A stretch of DNA of 64,000 nt from Caldilineaceae bacterium (lineage in GTDB: Bacteria; Chloroflexota; Anaerolineae; Caldilineales; Caldilineaceae), in the NCBI GenBank assembly GCA_022842065.1, contig JALHQH010000004.1, positions 346,169 to 410,168 of the forward strand, written 5' to 3'. The stretch's first letter is position 1; every line of letters starts with the position of its first letter. Below are positions 42,394 through 50,858 of the stretch, one piece after another. The notes beneath the pieces are model-generated. The model had not been told where the DNA came from and did not search any database. It saw only the letters and a list, made by a program, of their open reading frames with translations. The translations under genes and the position numbers were made by a program.

Positions 42394-43011
42394 TCATGGG
42401 GTCAAGTGGGCCTGCATCGCCATTCCTACCGCCTGTGCTGCCCCATCGGGGTGGCGTGCAAGTGCGGTGGCAACCCGTTCTTGATCGCCTTCGGGCCGAT
42501 TCTGGCTCAATTTATACTTGCCTTCCAGACGGTTAATGGCAATGGTAAAGGCGACAATCCCATTGAGCATTCCCTGTTGAAAGTGCGCCGGCAAACTATT
42601 CCAGTGCTGCTGATAGCTGGCCTCTGTAGCGGCAATCAACCCGGCCAGCGCGGCCAACTTGCCTTGCTCATCGGTGACGAGTTGAGCCGCGCCATAGGCA
42701 TGGACAGCGATATAATTCCAGGTCGGTACACTCTCGTGTTTGGCATAATGTTGCGGCGAAATGTAGGCGTGTGGTCCCTGAAAGATCACCAGCACTTCGC
42801 TCTGCGTTGCCAACTCCTGCCACTGCGGATTGGCTTTGGCCAGATGACCGTGCAACGCAATGCGCTCGTCGGTCGCGACGATGGTTAAGGGGAGATGGCT
42901 GGCAAAGATCTGCCCCTCGACATGACTCACCAGCGTGGCAAAACTGTATGCCTGCATAAAAGCGAGCAGTTGCGCCTGATCATCGACTCGGTTTGCATTA
43001 GGAATATACAT
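42394..43011 (-). CDS. PaiB-like FMN-binding regulator
   Basis: A 205-aa protein of the PaiB family: MYIPNANRVDDQAQLLAFMQAYSFATLVS, PVLLIFQGPHAYISPQHY-type text, and VPTWNYIAVHAYG. PaiB proteins are FMN-binding split-barrel proteins and were named as negative regulators linked to PaiA, a GNAT acetyltransferase. Here a GNAT gene lies directly downstream, which repeats the paiAB-type pairing. Whether it binds DNA is uncertain. Confidence 0.86.
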   Translation of the reverse strand: MYIPNANRVDDQAQLLAFMQAYSFATLVSHVEGQIFASHLPLTIVATDERIALHGHLAKANPQWQELATQSEVLVIFQGPHAYISPQHYAKHESVPTWNYIAVHAYGAAQLVTDEQGKLAALAGLIAATEASYQQHWNSLPAHFQQGMLNGIVAFTIAINRLEGKYKLSQNRPEGDQERVATALARHPDGAAQAVGMAMQAHLTP

Positions 43012-43025
43012 GGTTGTCTCTTCTG

Positions 43026-43850
43026 TTAACCAAATAACTGATTGACTTCACCAAATGACAGATGACCTTCTAGCGCGCCATAAGTGCCCTGTGTCAGTAA
43101 TTCCTGGGCAGCACGTTTGGCTGTTGCCAGGGCCGCCAGCGCCACAAATGGACCCAAGCTCACCCGTGCCACGCCCAGTTCGCCCAACGCTTGGATGGTG
43201 GGTGCGCCGGGCATCGCCATGATATTAAGCGGCCCATTGATAGCAGTAACTAACGCCCGAATCGTCGCCGCGTCGATGACGCCTGGTACAAAAAGGCAAT
43301 CGGCCCCAGCCCTACGGTAGCTATTTGCGCGTTCCACCGCAGCGGCAAAACGAGTTTCCGGCGCGCCCACTTGACGAAGATAAACATCGGTCCGGGCATT
43401 AATCACGAGATCAGCGCGAGCCGCCTGCGCAGCGGCTCGCGCCGCCTGAATGCGTTCGGCATGAACTTCCGCGGTCAGCAGTGGCGCGCCGGCCAGGCCC
43501 GGTGAATCTTCGAGATTGATGCCCACGGCTCCGGCCTCGATGACCCCACGCACCGTTTCCGTAATTGCCTGCACTGAACCGTCGCCATAGCCGCCTTCAA
43601 TATCGGCGGTCACCGGCACGCTGACAACGCGTACAATGGCGCGAATCGCGGCAATCATCGCAGCGCGGCTGATTTGCTGACCATCCCGGTAGCCATTAGC
43701 CCATGCCACCCCAGCGCTACCGGTAGCGATTGCCTTTGCCCCGGCCGCTTCGATCACGCAGGCACTAGCGGCATCCCATGCATTGGGCAAAACGAGCGGA
43801 CGTTCGCCATGCAACTGGCGAAAATAGGCTGCTTTTTCTGTTTGATTCAT
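43026..43850 (-). CDS. Isocitrate lyase/PEP mutase superfamily protein
   Basis: A 274-aa TIM-barrel protein: ERPLVLPNAWDAASACVIEAAGAKAIATGSAGVAWANGYRDG, VPVTADIEGGYGDG with the metal-binding Asp/Glu, AVGINLEDSPG, and VINARTDVYL. This subgroup (often labelled isocitrate lyase/phosphoenolpyruvate mutase family) includes carboxyphosphonoenolpyruvate mutase-like and methylisocitrate-lyase-like proteins of unknown substrate. The usual KKCGH motif of true isocitrate lyase is absent. It lies 14 bp upstream of the paiB-like gene. Confidence 0.82.
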   Translation of the reverse strand: MNQTEKAAYFRQLHGERPLVLPNAWDAASACVIEAAGAKAIATGSAGVAWANGYRDGQQISRAAMIAAIRAIVRVVSVPVTADIEGGYGDGSVQAITETVRGVIEAGAVGINLEDSPGLAGAPLLTAEVHAERIQAARAAAQAARADLVINARTDVYLRQVGAPETRFAAAVERANSYRRAGADCLFVPGVIDAATIRALVTAINGPLNIMAMPGAPTIQALGELGVARVSLGPFVALAALATAKRAAQELLTQGTYGALEGHLSFGEVNQLFG

Positions 43851-43945
43851 TGGTGGTCTTTCTTTGGTCTTTTGGTCTTTTGGTCGGCTGCGCGCTCGGC
43901 TTCGACAGGCTCAGCCTGCGATCGGCAGTCGTCAGTCGTCGGTCG

Positions 43946-44467
43946 TCATCCCGCCAAATAAACCTTACGAATGCTCTCCATATGGTGATGTTCATGGCCG
44001 GCGCAGATGTAGACCAGGGCGCGGACACTGATGGGGTTGTTGCTGGCGATGCCTTGGCGCAGTGTTACTTCGGGGGCGAAGCTGCGGAAAAGATAAAGAC
44101 TGGCCTGGCGGATCGTGGCGAACTCATCACAGAGATCGGCCAGCGTGCGCTCACTGAAATTGCCATTAGCGACATAGACATCGGGATCAAAACTGGGCAG
44201 CGCGGCCTGTTCACCACGCGCAAAACACAAGGCGCGAAAGGAGAAGAGCCGTTCCCCATCCGCCAGGTGACCGATGATCTCTTTGATATTCCATTCGCCA
44301 GGGGCCGGACGCTGTGTGACCTGTTCTTCAGACAAACCGCGCAAGAGGGTCAAACTTTCGGCGATCTGGTTTTGCAGAAAGGCCAGTACATCACCAGCCG
44401 GCACGCGGCGGATGTATTCGTGATAATAGGGTAGATATTCGCCGGCAAGGGGTGGGCTGATCGACAT
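43946..44467 (-). CDS. DinB-family protein 1
   Basis: A 173-aa four-helix protein of the DinB/YfiT superfamily. EWNIKEIIGHLADGERLFSFRAL and a late ICAGHEHHHMESIRKVYL carry the three metal-binding histidines (one in GHLAD, two in the HEHHH region). Members include bacillithiol- and mycothiol-dependent transferases. Start 44467 has AAGGAG at a good distance; the frame reaches 44506. Confidence 0.85.
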   Translation of the reverse strand: MSISPPLAGEYLPYYHEYIRRVPAGDVLAFLQNQIAESLTLLRGLSEEQVTQRPAPGEWNIKEIIGHLADGERLFSFRALCFARGEQAALPSFDPDVYVANGNFSERTLADLCDEFATIRQASLYLFRSFAPEVTLRQGIASNNPISVRALVYICAGHEHHHMESIRKVYLAG

Positions 44468-44546
44468 GGTAAAACTCCTTTTCAGGTATAATTCAGTAGA
44501 CCGCAAGGCTCAGACGGGCACCCAGGGGGTACCCGCAGATCCCGCC

Positions 44547-44587
44547 GGGGATTTGACAATCCCCGTAGAGCAGTCGTTGCGGCCTAC
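44547..44587. repeat. GGGGATT...AATCCCC / GTTGCGGCCTAC repeat, copy 2
   Basis: GGGGATTTGACAATCCCC (44547-44564) and GTTGCGGCCTAC (44576-44587), matching copy 1 at 41834-41893 with the palindrome inverted. It sits just downstream of the EamA gene. Confidence 0.6.
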
Positions 44588-44596
44588 TGATAATGG

Positions 44597-45556
44597 TTAG
44601 GTAACTGGCTTTGGCGTGGCCGCAACCGTTGACCGTTTGAAAAAAGCAGCAAGGTTGAGATTCACGATGGCAATACTGCCGACAATCATGATCGCACCGA
44701 CGAGTAGACGCAGATCAACTTGCTCGTTGAGAAAAATGGCCCCCAAGAGCAGGCCGACCACAGGAATGACATAGGTTACCATGGACGTACGCGCCGCCCC
44801 CAACACCGCAATCAAAGGGTAGTAAATGAGATAGGCACCAAAGGTGTTGAGTAGGCCCAAGGTGAGCACAGCCCCCAGCACTCGCCCCGACAACTCACCA
44901 ACCCCAAGCGGGACTGCCCCGCCGAATAGGGGTGCGCCATAGGCAATGACGCCCGTGATAACGGCGGCCACCATCATCGAACCACCGGCAATGACGATTG
45001 GTTCGATCCGGTTCTGCATGGCCCGCCGCCCATAGGTATTGCCCAGGGCATAACAGAGGGATGCCCCGACAATCGCCATTTGGCCGAGCAGGTGCATGAT
45101 TGGAGTGACACCGGCGACGGTTTCCGCGGTGCTGCGTCCCGCCAATACGATCACCCCCAGAAAACCAATCAAAAGGCCAACCAATTTACGCCAGGTGATC
45201 CGTTCGTCGGTAAAGGTAAAATGAGCCGCAATCAGCGTAAAGAGCGCCGCCGTCCCCTGCAATACGCTGGCCAGCCCGCTTTCGATCTGCACTTCGCCCC
45301 AGGTGATGAGGGCAAAGGGAAATACGGTGTTGAGAATGCCCAGGAAGAGCAAGACACGAATGCCAGCCCACTCAGTCGGCAAACGTTTGCCACGCCAATA
45401 GATCACTAGATTGAGACCCAGCGCCGCAATCGCAGTCCGAATAAAGACTAATTGAAAGGGCGGCAGTTGTTCGACGCCAATCCGAATGAAAAAGTAAGAG
45501 GATCCCCAGATGACAGAGAGGATCCAAAAGCCAATCCAGGCTTGTTTATTGGTCAC
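44597..45556 (-). CDS. EamA/DMT-family transporter
   Basis: A 319-aa inner-membrane exporter with ten predicted helices in two EamA repeats; the first starts FWILSVIWGSSYFFIRIGVEQLPPFQLVFIRTAIA and the second SLCYALGNTYGRR. These carriers commonly export amino acids, purines or other metabolites. GTG start with a weak site. EamA genes next to MocR-type regulators are common, but the MocR gene here is about 1.3 kb away. Confidence 0.88.
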   Translation of the reverse strand: MTNKQAWIGFWILSVIWGSSYFFIRIGVEQLPPFQLVFIRTAIAALGLNLVIYWRGKRLPTEWAGIRVLLFLGILNTVFPFALITWGEVQIESGLASVLQGTAALFTLIAAHFTFTDERITWRKLVGLLIGFLGVIVLAGRSTAETVAGVTPIMHLLGQMAIVGASLCYALGNTYGRRAMQNRIEPIVIAGGSMMVAAVITGVIAYGAPLFGGAVPLGVGELSGRVLGAVLTLGLLNTFGAYLIYYPLIAVLGAARTSMVTYVIPVVGLLLGAIFLNEQVDLRLLVGAIMIVGSIAIVNLNLAAFFKRSTVAATPKPVT

Positions 45557-45780
45557 GATATACTTTCAGAATTACTGTTACGCCTGGGCCAGGTGCACCC
45601 AGTGGGTTCCCGATTCACCTGCTGCTAAGCAAAACACGTTAAAACGTGTTGGCGGTTAGTGCGTTAAATGAATTAGTAGTGGCATCCGCTTGCCGGTGCC
45701 CTAATCAACCGTAAGGGGCGACCGCAGGGGTCGGCTGCCTTCTAGGCGCCGACAGCGAACACCGAATATGCGTTAACTAT

Positions 45781-45799
45781 TTACGCATCACGCCTCAAT
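45781..45799. repeat. Partial GTGATGCGTAA-family repeat at a gene end
   Basis: TTACGCATCACGCCTCAAT (45781-45799), the same junction text as 41343-41367 (ACGCATCACG, CACGCCTCAAT). It supplies the stop codon of the truncated PPOx gene. Confidence 0.55.
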
Positions 45800-46160
45800 A
45801 GAGCGTCGCCTGTTGGCGCGCCGGCAATTCCCGGTCATAAGTCGCGCTGTCGATCTGGTGATCAGTGAGTGCGGCCAGGATCTCACCGGCACTGGGCACC
45901 CGTGCTTTAACCTCAGTTGACATTCCCTGCCACAACTGCGACCGGTGAATGGCACGAGCACATTGAAAAAAGACGGTCTCCACGTTGATCACCACTACGC
46001 ACTTGGGCGGCTTGCCTTGCACAACAAACCGTGCGAGCAAAGCCGGATCGGTGCTGATGGTGGCCGTGCCATTGACGCGTAGGGTTTCGCCCAACCTCGG
46101 AGTCAGAAAAAGCAACGCCACCCTGGGATCGGCTATAATGTTGCGCAGGTAGTCTTGAAG
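45795..46160 (-). pseudogene. Truncated PPOx-family flavoprotein (C-terminal part only)
   Basis: About 120 codons match the C-terminal two thirds of MSMEG_1061-type pyridoxamine oxidase-related proteins: YLRNIIADPRVALLFLTPRLGETLRVNGTATISTDPALLARFVVQGKPPKCVVVINVETVFFQCARA. The N-terminal strand-helix part (about 80 residues) is missing. In its place is CACAGAGGACGCCGAGGGCA-type low-complexity DNA joining the end of a DinB gene. The frame stays open further upstream only by running out of frame through that gene, and no start codon or ribosome site lies near 46160. Confidence 0.7.
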
Positions 46161-46218
46161 ACACCATTTATCCGCTGTGATCTCTGTGCCCTCGGCGTCC
46201 TCTGTGTTGATGATTCCT

Positions 46219-46689
46219 CTACTGCACGGCCAAGGTCCGCGTAATCTGCTCAATATGTGCTTCGCCATGTGCGGCATAGCCGGCCAACTGGGCATCCAAG
46301 CTGACCATGCCACTCGTCAGGTGATGGCCAACGCGCGCCCAAGCCTCGTCGGGTAAAGTTTCCCAGAAGATCACCCAGCGCGCGTGCAAACTTTTTAACA
46401 GTACCAACGAATCAGTCACATCCGCTGCGCTGGCATCCGCAAAATTGGCCCAGAGATCCTGGTCATAGGGCTTGAGCGGTGGCTGATCTTCGGTGGCAAT
46501 CAATTTGCAGCGGATATAACTGTTCATGTGCGAATCGGCCAGGTGATGGACATTTTGTGCCACCGTCCATTCACCTGGAAGATAATGGGTGGTCAATTGC
46601 TCAGCGCTCAGCCCATCAACCAGTTGGGCGATCTGCGCGGGCAGTTGGCGAATTTTCTCGATCAGTTCACTACGCGTTTGGGCATTCAT
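46219..46689 (-). CDS. DinB-family protein 2
   Basis: A 156-aa four-helix protein: LPGEWTVAQNVHHLADSHMNSYIRCKLI has the first His motif, ASADVTDSLVLLKSLHARWVIFWETLP a central helix, and LAGYAAHGEAHIEQITRTL the final HxxxH. DinB proteins with this pattern bind a metal and may act as thiol transferases. Start ATG at 46689. Divergent from the MocR-like regulator with 167 bp between. Confidence 0.85.
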   Translation of the reverse strand: MNAQTRSELIEKIRQLPAQIAQLVDGLSAEQLTTHYLPGEWTVAQNVHHLADSHMNSYIRCKLIATEDQPPLKPYDQDLWANFADASAADVTDSLVLLKSLHARWVIFWETLPDEAWARVGHHLTSGMVSLDAQLAGYAAHGEAHIEQITRTLAVQ

Positions 46690-46856
46690 CGTTTGTGTCT
46701 CGCTTCTCTATCATTTAATTTGTCAGTGGGGATCCGACATGGTACAGCGGTCGTCCGTTGTCGCTCATCGGTCATCGCTATTCGCCACTTTCCCTATTCT
46801 ACGCTAAAATGGTCAAAGTACAAGAGCCATTTTTTGCAAATTGATGGAGCCAATCC

Positions 46857-48374
46857 ATGGCAAAACAAGCGACCGCCTTTGATCTTGCCGCCCTTGCGAT
46901 TGATCCAAAGGCAACAGCTTCTCGGTATACTCAACTCTATACAGCCCTACGTGACAGTATCCTCGCCGGTCATATGACCCCAGGCGTGCGCCTACCGTCG
47001 ACGCGCGATCTTGGCCGGACGCTTGGGGTCGCACGCAACACGGTGACCGCAGCTTTTGAGCAACTGGTGGCCGAGGGTTATCTGGAAAGTCGGGTGGGTG
47101 ACGGCACCTATGTCAGCTCGGCGCTACCCGACGATCTGTTGCAGGTGCATACGGAACGGTTGCCCGCTCGGCATGTGGTAGCGGAACCAGCCCTGCACCT
47201 CTCGACGCGCTATCGCGCCATTGTCAACACGCCGATGGGTGGCGCGACTGATGAACAGACACCGCGCGCGTTCCGCACCGGCATTCCGGCCCTTGACGCG
47301 TTCCCTTATTCGATCTGGTCACGTTTGGTGGCGCGGCGCTGGCGCAATCCGGTGCCCGAACTGCTCACCTATGGGGATGCCGCCGGCTATTTGCCCCTGC
47401 GCCAGGCGATTGCTGATTATCTGGGTGCAGCCCGTGGCGTCCATTGCCGTGTCGAACAGGTGATGATCACGGCTGGTTCGCAACATGCCCTCGATCTGGT
47501 CGCCCAGGTGCTGCTCGATCCGGGCGACCCGGTTTGGATAGAAGATCCTGGCTATCGTGGGGCGCGGGCCGCGTTGTTAGGGGTAGGAGCCAAACTCATT
47601 CCAGTGCCAGTTGATCACGAAGGACTTTCAGTCGAGGCCGGTGTCAAGGCGCAGCCTCAGGCACGCATGGTTTATGTCACGCCGTCGCATCAATACCCAA
47701 CTGGGGTGACGATGAGTGTGGCGCGACGCTTGGCGTTGATCGAATGGGCACATGGGGCTGATGCCTGGATTTTGGAAGATGATTACGACAGCGAATATCG
47801 CTTTCATGGTCGCCCGCTGGCTGCCCTCCAAGGGTTGGACACCCCTGGGCCAGAGCGCCATAGCCGTGTGCTCTACACCGGCACCTTTAGCAAGGTGCTC
47901 TTTCCTGGGTTACGGTTGGGTTATGTCGTCACACCGCCGGCACTGACCGACGCCTTTACCCAAACCCTGCATCTAGCCCATCGTTACCTCTCGGTTATCG
48001 AGCAAGCCGTGCTGGCCGATTTTATCACTGAAGGCCACTTTGCCCGCCATCTACGGCGCATGCGTACGCTCTATGCAGCCCGCCAGCAAGCCTTAATCAG
48101 TGCAATCCAGCATGACCTGCCCAATGTGCTGACCGTAGACCCAGCCCCAGCAGGGTTACATTTGGTTGGCTGGCTGGCAAACAAATGGGATGATCAGACC
48201 GTCGCCAAGGCCGCTGCTGCGCAAGGAATCGAAGTGGCAGCACTTTCCGCCTATACACTTCTGCCGACCCCACGCCAGGGTCTGGTATTGGGTTATGCAA
48301 TGCTAACTGAGGAGGAAATTGGGCTGGGTGTGCAGGGCTTACAGCGGGCAATGCGCGCATGTAAGTCATCCTAA
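46857..48374 (+). CDS. MocR/PdxR-type regulator (GntR winged helix + aminotransferase domain)
   Basis: A 505-aa chimeric regulator. Residues about 20-90 are a GntR winged helix (RYTQLYTALRDSILAGHMTPGVRLPSTRDLGRTLGVARNTVTAAFEQLVAEGYL). The rest is a fold-type I aminotransferase with QVMITAGSQHALDLVAQVLLDPGD, ILEDDYDSEYRF and the PLP lysine in LYTGTFSKVLFPGLRLGY. Such proteins sense pyridoxal phosphate or an amino-acid adduct and control nearby genes, such as PLP synthesis or transport. It faces a leftward run that includes PPOx-fold, RidA and EamA genes. Confidence 0.92.
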   Translation: MAKQATAFDLAALAIDPKATASRYTQLYTALRDSILAGHMTPGVRLPSTRDLGRTLGVARNTVTAAFEQLVAEGYLESRVGDGTYVSSALPDDLLQVHTERLPARHVVAEPALHLSTRYRAIVNTPMGGATDEQTPRAFRTGIPALDAFPYSIWSRLVARRWRNPVPELLTYGDAAGYLPLRQAIADYLGAARGVHCRVEQVMITAGSQHALDLVAQVLLDPGDPVWIEDPGYRGARAALLGVGAKLIPVPVDHEGLSVEAGVKAQPQARMVYVTPSHQYPTGVTMSVARRLALIEWAHGADAWILEDDYDSEYRFHGRPLAALQGLDTPGPERHSRVLYTGTFSKVLFPGLRLGYVVTPPALTDAFTQTLHLAHRYLSVIEQAVLADFITEGHFARHLRRMRTLYAARQQALISAIQHDLPNVLTVDPAPAGLHLVGWLANKWDDQTVAKAAAAQGIEVAALSAYTLLPTPRQGLVLGYAMLTEEEIGLGVQGLQRAMRACKSS

Positions 48375-48391
48375 AGGACATAATTTTCGCC

Positions 48392-48423
48392 AGCCCTGTG
48401 CTTGCCAATGCAAGCGCAGGGCT
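48392..48423. terminator. Bidirectional terminator
   Basis: AGCCCTGTGCTTG (48392-48404) pairs with CAAGCGCAGGGCT (48411-48423) with one mismatch, between the convergent MocR and hybrid kinase genes. Confidence 0.65.
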
Positions 48424-48446
48424 ACTTAAGCGGCGCGTTGAGGTGC

Positions 48447-50819
48447 TTAACCGAGGGTAACAACTTGGGCGAGTTGTTGTTCAATGGTAACCATGATCGA
48501 TTCCACGGTATAGGGTTTTTGGAGAAAGGCGGCTTGGCTGTTTTCCCCCAAGCGGCGACTAACTTCGTGCTCGTCATAACCAGAAAGCAAGATAATGGGC
48601 AATGAAGGACTAACTGCCCACAGGGCCTTCGCGACTTGTTCCCCTGTCATCCCAGGCATTGAGAGATCCAGCAGGACAAGATCAATATTGTCTCGATGTT
48701 GTGTAAAAAGCTGAAGTGCCACAGCGCCATTGGCAGCCGTCAATGTTTGTAGGCCAGAGAGCTCAAGAATCTCGGCGGTAACTTCGCGCACATCATCTTC
48801 ATCATCAACAATCAGCACTGTCTTCCCTTCTAAATCAACCGGCGCTAAGATCGCAGCGGGAACAGATTCATCAATCAAAGGTGCCTCCACAACCGGGAAA
48901 AGCATTCGAAAGACCGTTCCTTGACCAGGCGTACTTGACACGTACATACCTCCTTCGTGTGCACGAACAATTCCCAGAACGCTGGCTAAACCTAGTCCAC
49001 GTCCAGTAAATTTCGTCGTAAAAAATGGGTCGAAGATTTTATCCAGCGTACTACTATCCATACCGCAGCCAGTATCTTGTATGCACAGCTCCACATATTG
49101 CCCTGCCGACAAAGGCTTTCCAGTCCACCGCCAGTAGATACCTTCCTCCCCTTTGAGCTGGATCATAGCGGTTGTAACGGTAATCGTGCCGAGCGCTGTA
49201 CCGATAGCATCCGCGCCATTTAAGAGCAGATTCATCAGCAATTGTTGCATCTGCCCAGCATCGCCCAGAACGGGGGGTAAGTTTGCAAAGGGCTTAGTAA
49301 CAAGCTCAATCGTTTTGGGGATAGATGCAGAGAAAAATTGAATATTCTCATTAATTAAGCGATTAAGGTCAATAAATCTGGTATTGGTATTACCACGCCC
49401 CGCGTAATTTAACATTTGACGGGTTAGATCGGTCGCACGATGACCAGCCAACAGTAGATTTTCGAGATGTTCATGAGCAAGGCTGGGAGTAGCGAGCTTA
49501 TTGATCGCCAGTGTTGCTTGGCCCAACATTGCGGCAAGCAGGTTATTGAAATCATGGGCAATGCCACCAGCCATTAAGCCCAGACTCTCAAGCTTTTGTG
49601 CATGTTGCATTGCCATTTCGGTCTGCTTTTGCTCAGTGATATCCGTAGAGATCAGAATTAACGCACTAACGGTATTATTTTGTTGAATGGCCCCCAGACG
49701 ATTCATACGCCAGACGGAGGTAGCATTATGCAACTCTTCACTTTCATAACTGACGAGTTCACCAGTTTCGAGCACACGGGAGATCGCTTGGCTAAGCAGT
49801 GAGCAATATTTCTCCTCACGATGCAGTTTGGTAAGCGCATCACCGAGCGTAAGCTCGGTCGGCGGCAGATCAGCGGGACGGTTGACAAATAAAACTGCCC
49901 CGTTAGGATCAGCCGTGATGATCAGTTCAGGCGTATTCTCAACCAGGGTTCGCCAATTAGCTTCGGAACGGCTGAGGGCATCCATTAATTCCTGGCGCGC
50001 AATGATCTCTTGTTGCAACAATTGATTAGCGGTACTAAGCGCTTTCGTTCGTTCGACAACGCGTAGCTCCAATTTAACCTGCGCTTGGGTCAATTGCGCT
50101 TGACTATCTTCCAATTTGCGATTGCTTTCCAGTAGCGCAAACATGGAATTTTTTGCTTCTTCTGCTTTTTCTTCTGCTTTACGAATTGCAGAATACAACA
50201 GAATAGTGCTCATGATTAGCGAGACAAGTAAGACGAGAAAGTCATTGAAGGTTGCACGTACAGAGAGTTGAGGATTAATCGCCCCGACAGACTCTAAGTA
50301 AAAAGTGATAGAACTTGCAACGATGGCTGTCGCACAAAAATAAGCCATAAATTTACGGCTAAGCAACAAGCCGGACAGCGGAATCAAGACAAAGTAGACC
50401 CAAACATCCGGGCTACGAATCGTTTGAAACACATAATTATTCAGGTAAGTGGCAATGCAAAAAATGGTAGCGAGAATTAAAAAGGAAGCAATCTTGATCA
50501 ACCCACGCCGCATAAATAGCCAGCAACTTGTATTGATCAATAACAAAGCAGCACATGCCACCAACAATAGCCGTTCTATTTCTCCCTGCCAGGAGCCGAA
50601 CCAAATTGTAAAAAGGGTCGTCAGCAGAAAAGCAGAGGTAAGTAAGAGAAATATATTTAACCAATGCGCAGCCCGCGTGCGTTCTTGATCAGGAAAGGTC
50701 GGCGCAGCGATAAGGGTGAATAAAGAATGATTAAAAACATGTTGAATCATATAGACAAACACTGGAAACCTACGATTGTCAGATGTGCTGGGCAAAGTTA
50801 GACCGGCGGTTGTCATCAT
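48447..50819 (-). CDS. Membrane hybrid histidine kinase (PAS-HisKA-HATPase-receiver)
   Basis: A 790-aa protein. The N-terminus holds about six membrane helices (LNIFLLLTSAFLLTTLFTIWF to LVLLVSLIMSTILLYSAI). A coiled coil (EEKAEEAKNSMFALLESNRKLEDSQ) leads into PAS (WRTLVENTPELIITADPNGAVLFVNRP), then a HisKA domain with GGIAHDFNNLLAAMLGQ, an ATPase domain (DTGCGMDSSTLDKIFDPFFTTK), and a C-terminal receiver with VDDEDD and LLDLSMPGMTG. No separate response regulator lies next to it. ATG 50819 falls inside a perfect hairpin (50811-50858) and has no ribosome site; ATG 50750 (MIQHVFNHSLF) is an alternative. Confidence 0.88.
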   Translation of the reverse strand: MMTTAGLTLPSTSDNRRFPVFVYMIQHVFNHSLFTLIAAPTFPDQERTRAAHWLNIFLLLTSAFLLTTLFTIWFGSWQGEIERLLLVACAALLLINTSCWLFMRRGLIKIASFLILATIFCIATYLNNYVFQTIRSPDVWVYFVLIPLSGLLLSRKFMAYFCATAIVASSITFYLESVGAINPQLSVRATFNDFLVLLVSLIMSTILLYSAIRKAEEKAEEAKNSMFALLESNRKLEDSQAQLTQAQVKLELRVVERTKALSTANQLLQQEIIARQELMDALSRSEANWRTLVENTPELIITADPNGAVLFVNRPADLPPTELTLGDALTKLHREEKYCSLLSQAISRVLETGELVSYESEELHNATSVWRMNRLGAIQQNNTVSALILISTDITEQKQTEMAMQHAQKLESLGLMAGGIAHDFNNLLAAMLGQATLAINKLATPSLAHEHLENLLLAGHRATDLTRQMLNYAGRGNTNTRFIDLNRLINENIQFFSASIPKTIELVTKPFANLPPVLGDAGQMQQLLMNLLLNGADAIGTALGTITVTTAMIQLKGEEGIYWRWTGKPLSAGQYVELCIQDTGCGMDSSTLDKIFDPFFTTKFTGRGLGLASVLGIVRAHEGGMYVSSTPGQGTVFRMLFPVVEAPLIDESVPAAILAPVDLEGKTVLIVDDEDDVREVTAEILELSGLQTLTAANGAVALQLFTQHRDNIDLVLLDLSMPGMTGEQVAKALWAVSPSLPIILLSGYDEHEVSRRLGENSQAAFLQKPYTVESIMVTIEQQLAQVVTLG

Positions 50820-50858
50820 CTAACATTTTACTCGTGTAGAAAATGTTAGATGATGACA
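50811..50858. repeat. Hairpin with ACTCGTGTAG loop, copy 1
   Basis: TGTCATCATCTAACATTTT (50811-50829) and its exact complement (50840-50858) enclose the 10-nt loop ACTCGTGTAG. The flanking right side reads GAGCCGAGTATA. A second element with the same loop but a different, also perfect stem is at 61941-62011. It overlaps the 5' end of the hybrid kinase gene. Confidence 0.75.

Noticed and set aside
45795..46313. Full-length PPOx protein from 46313
   Set aside because: The first 50 codons run through the DinB gene in another frame and low-complexity DNA. Only the C-terminal part resembles the family.
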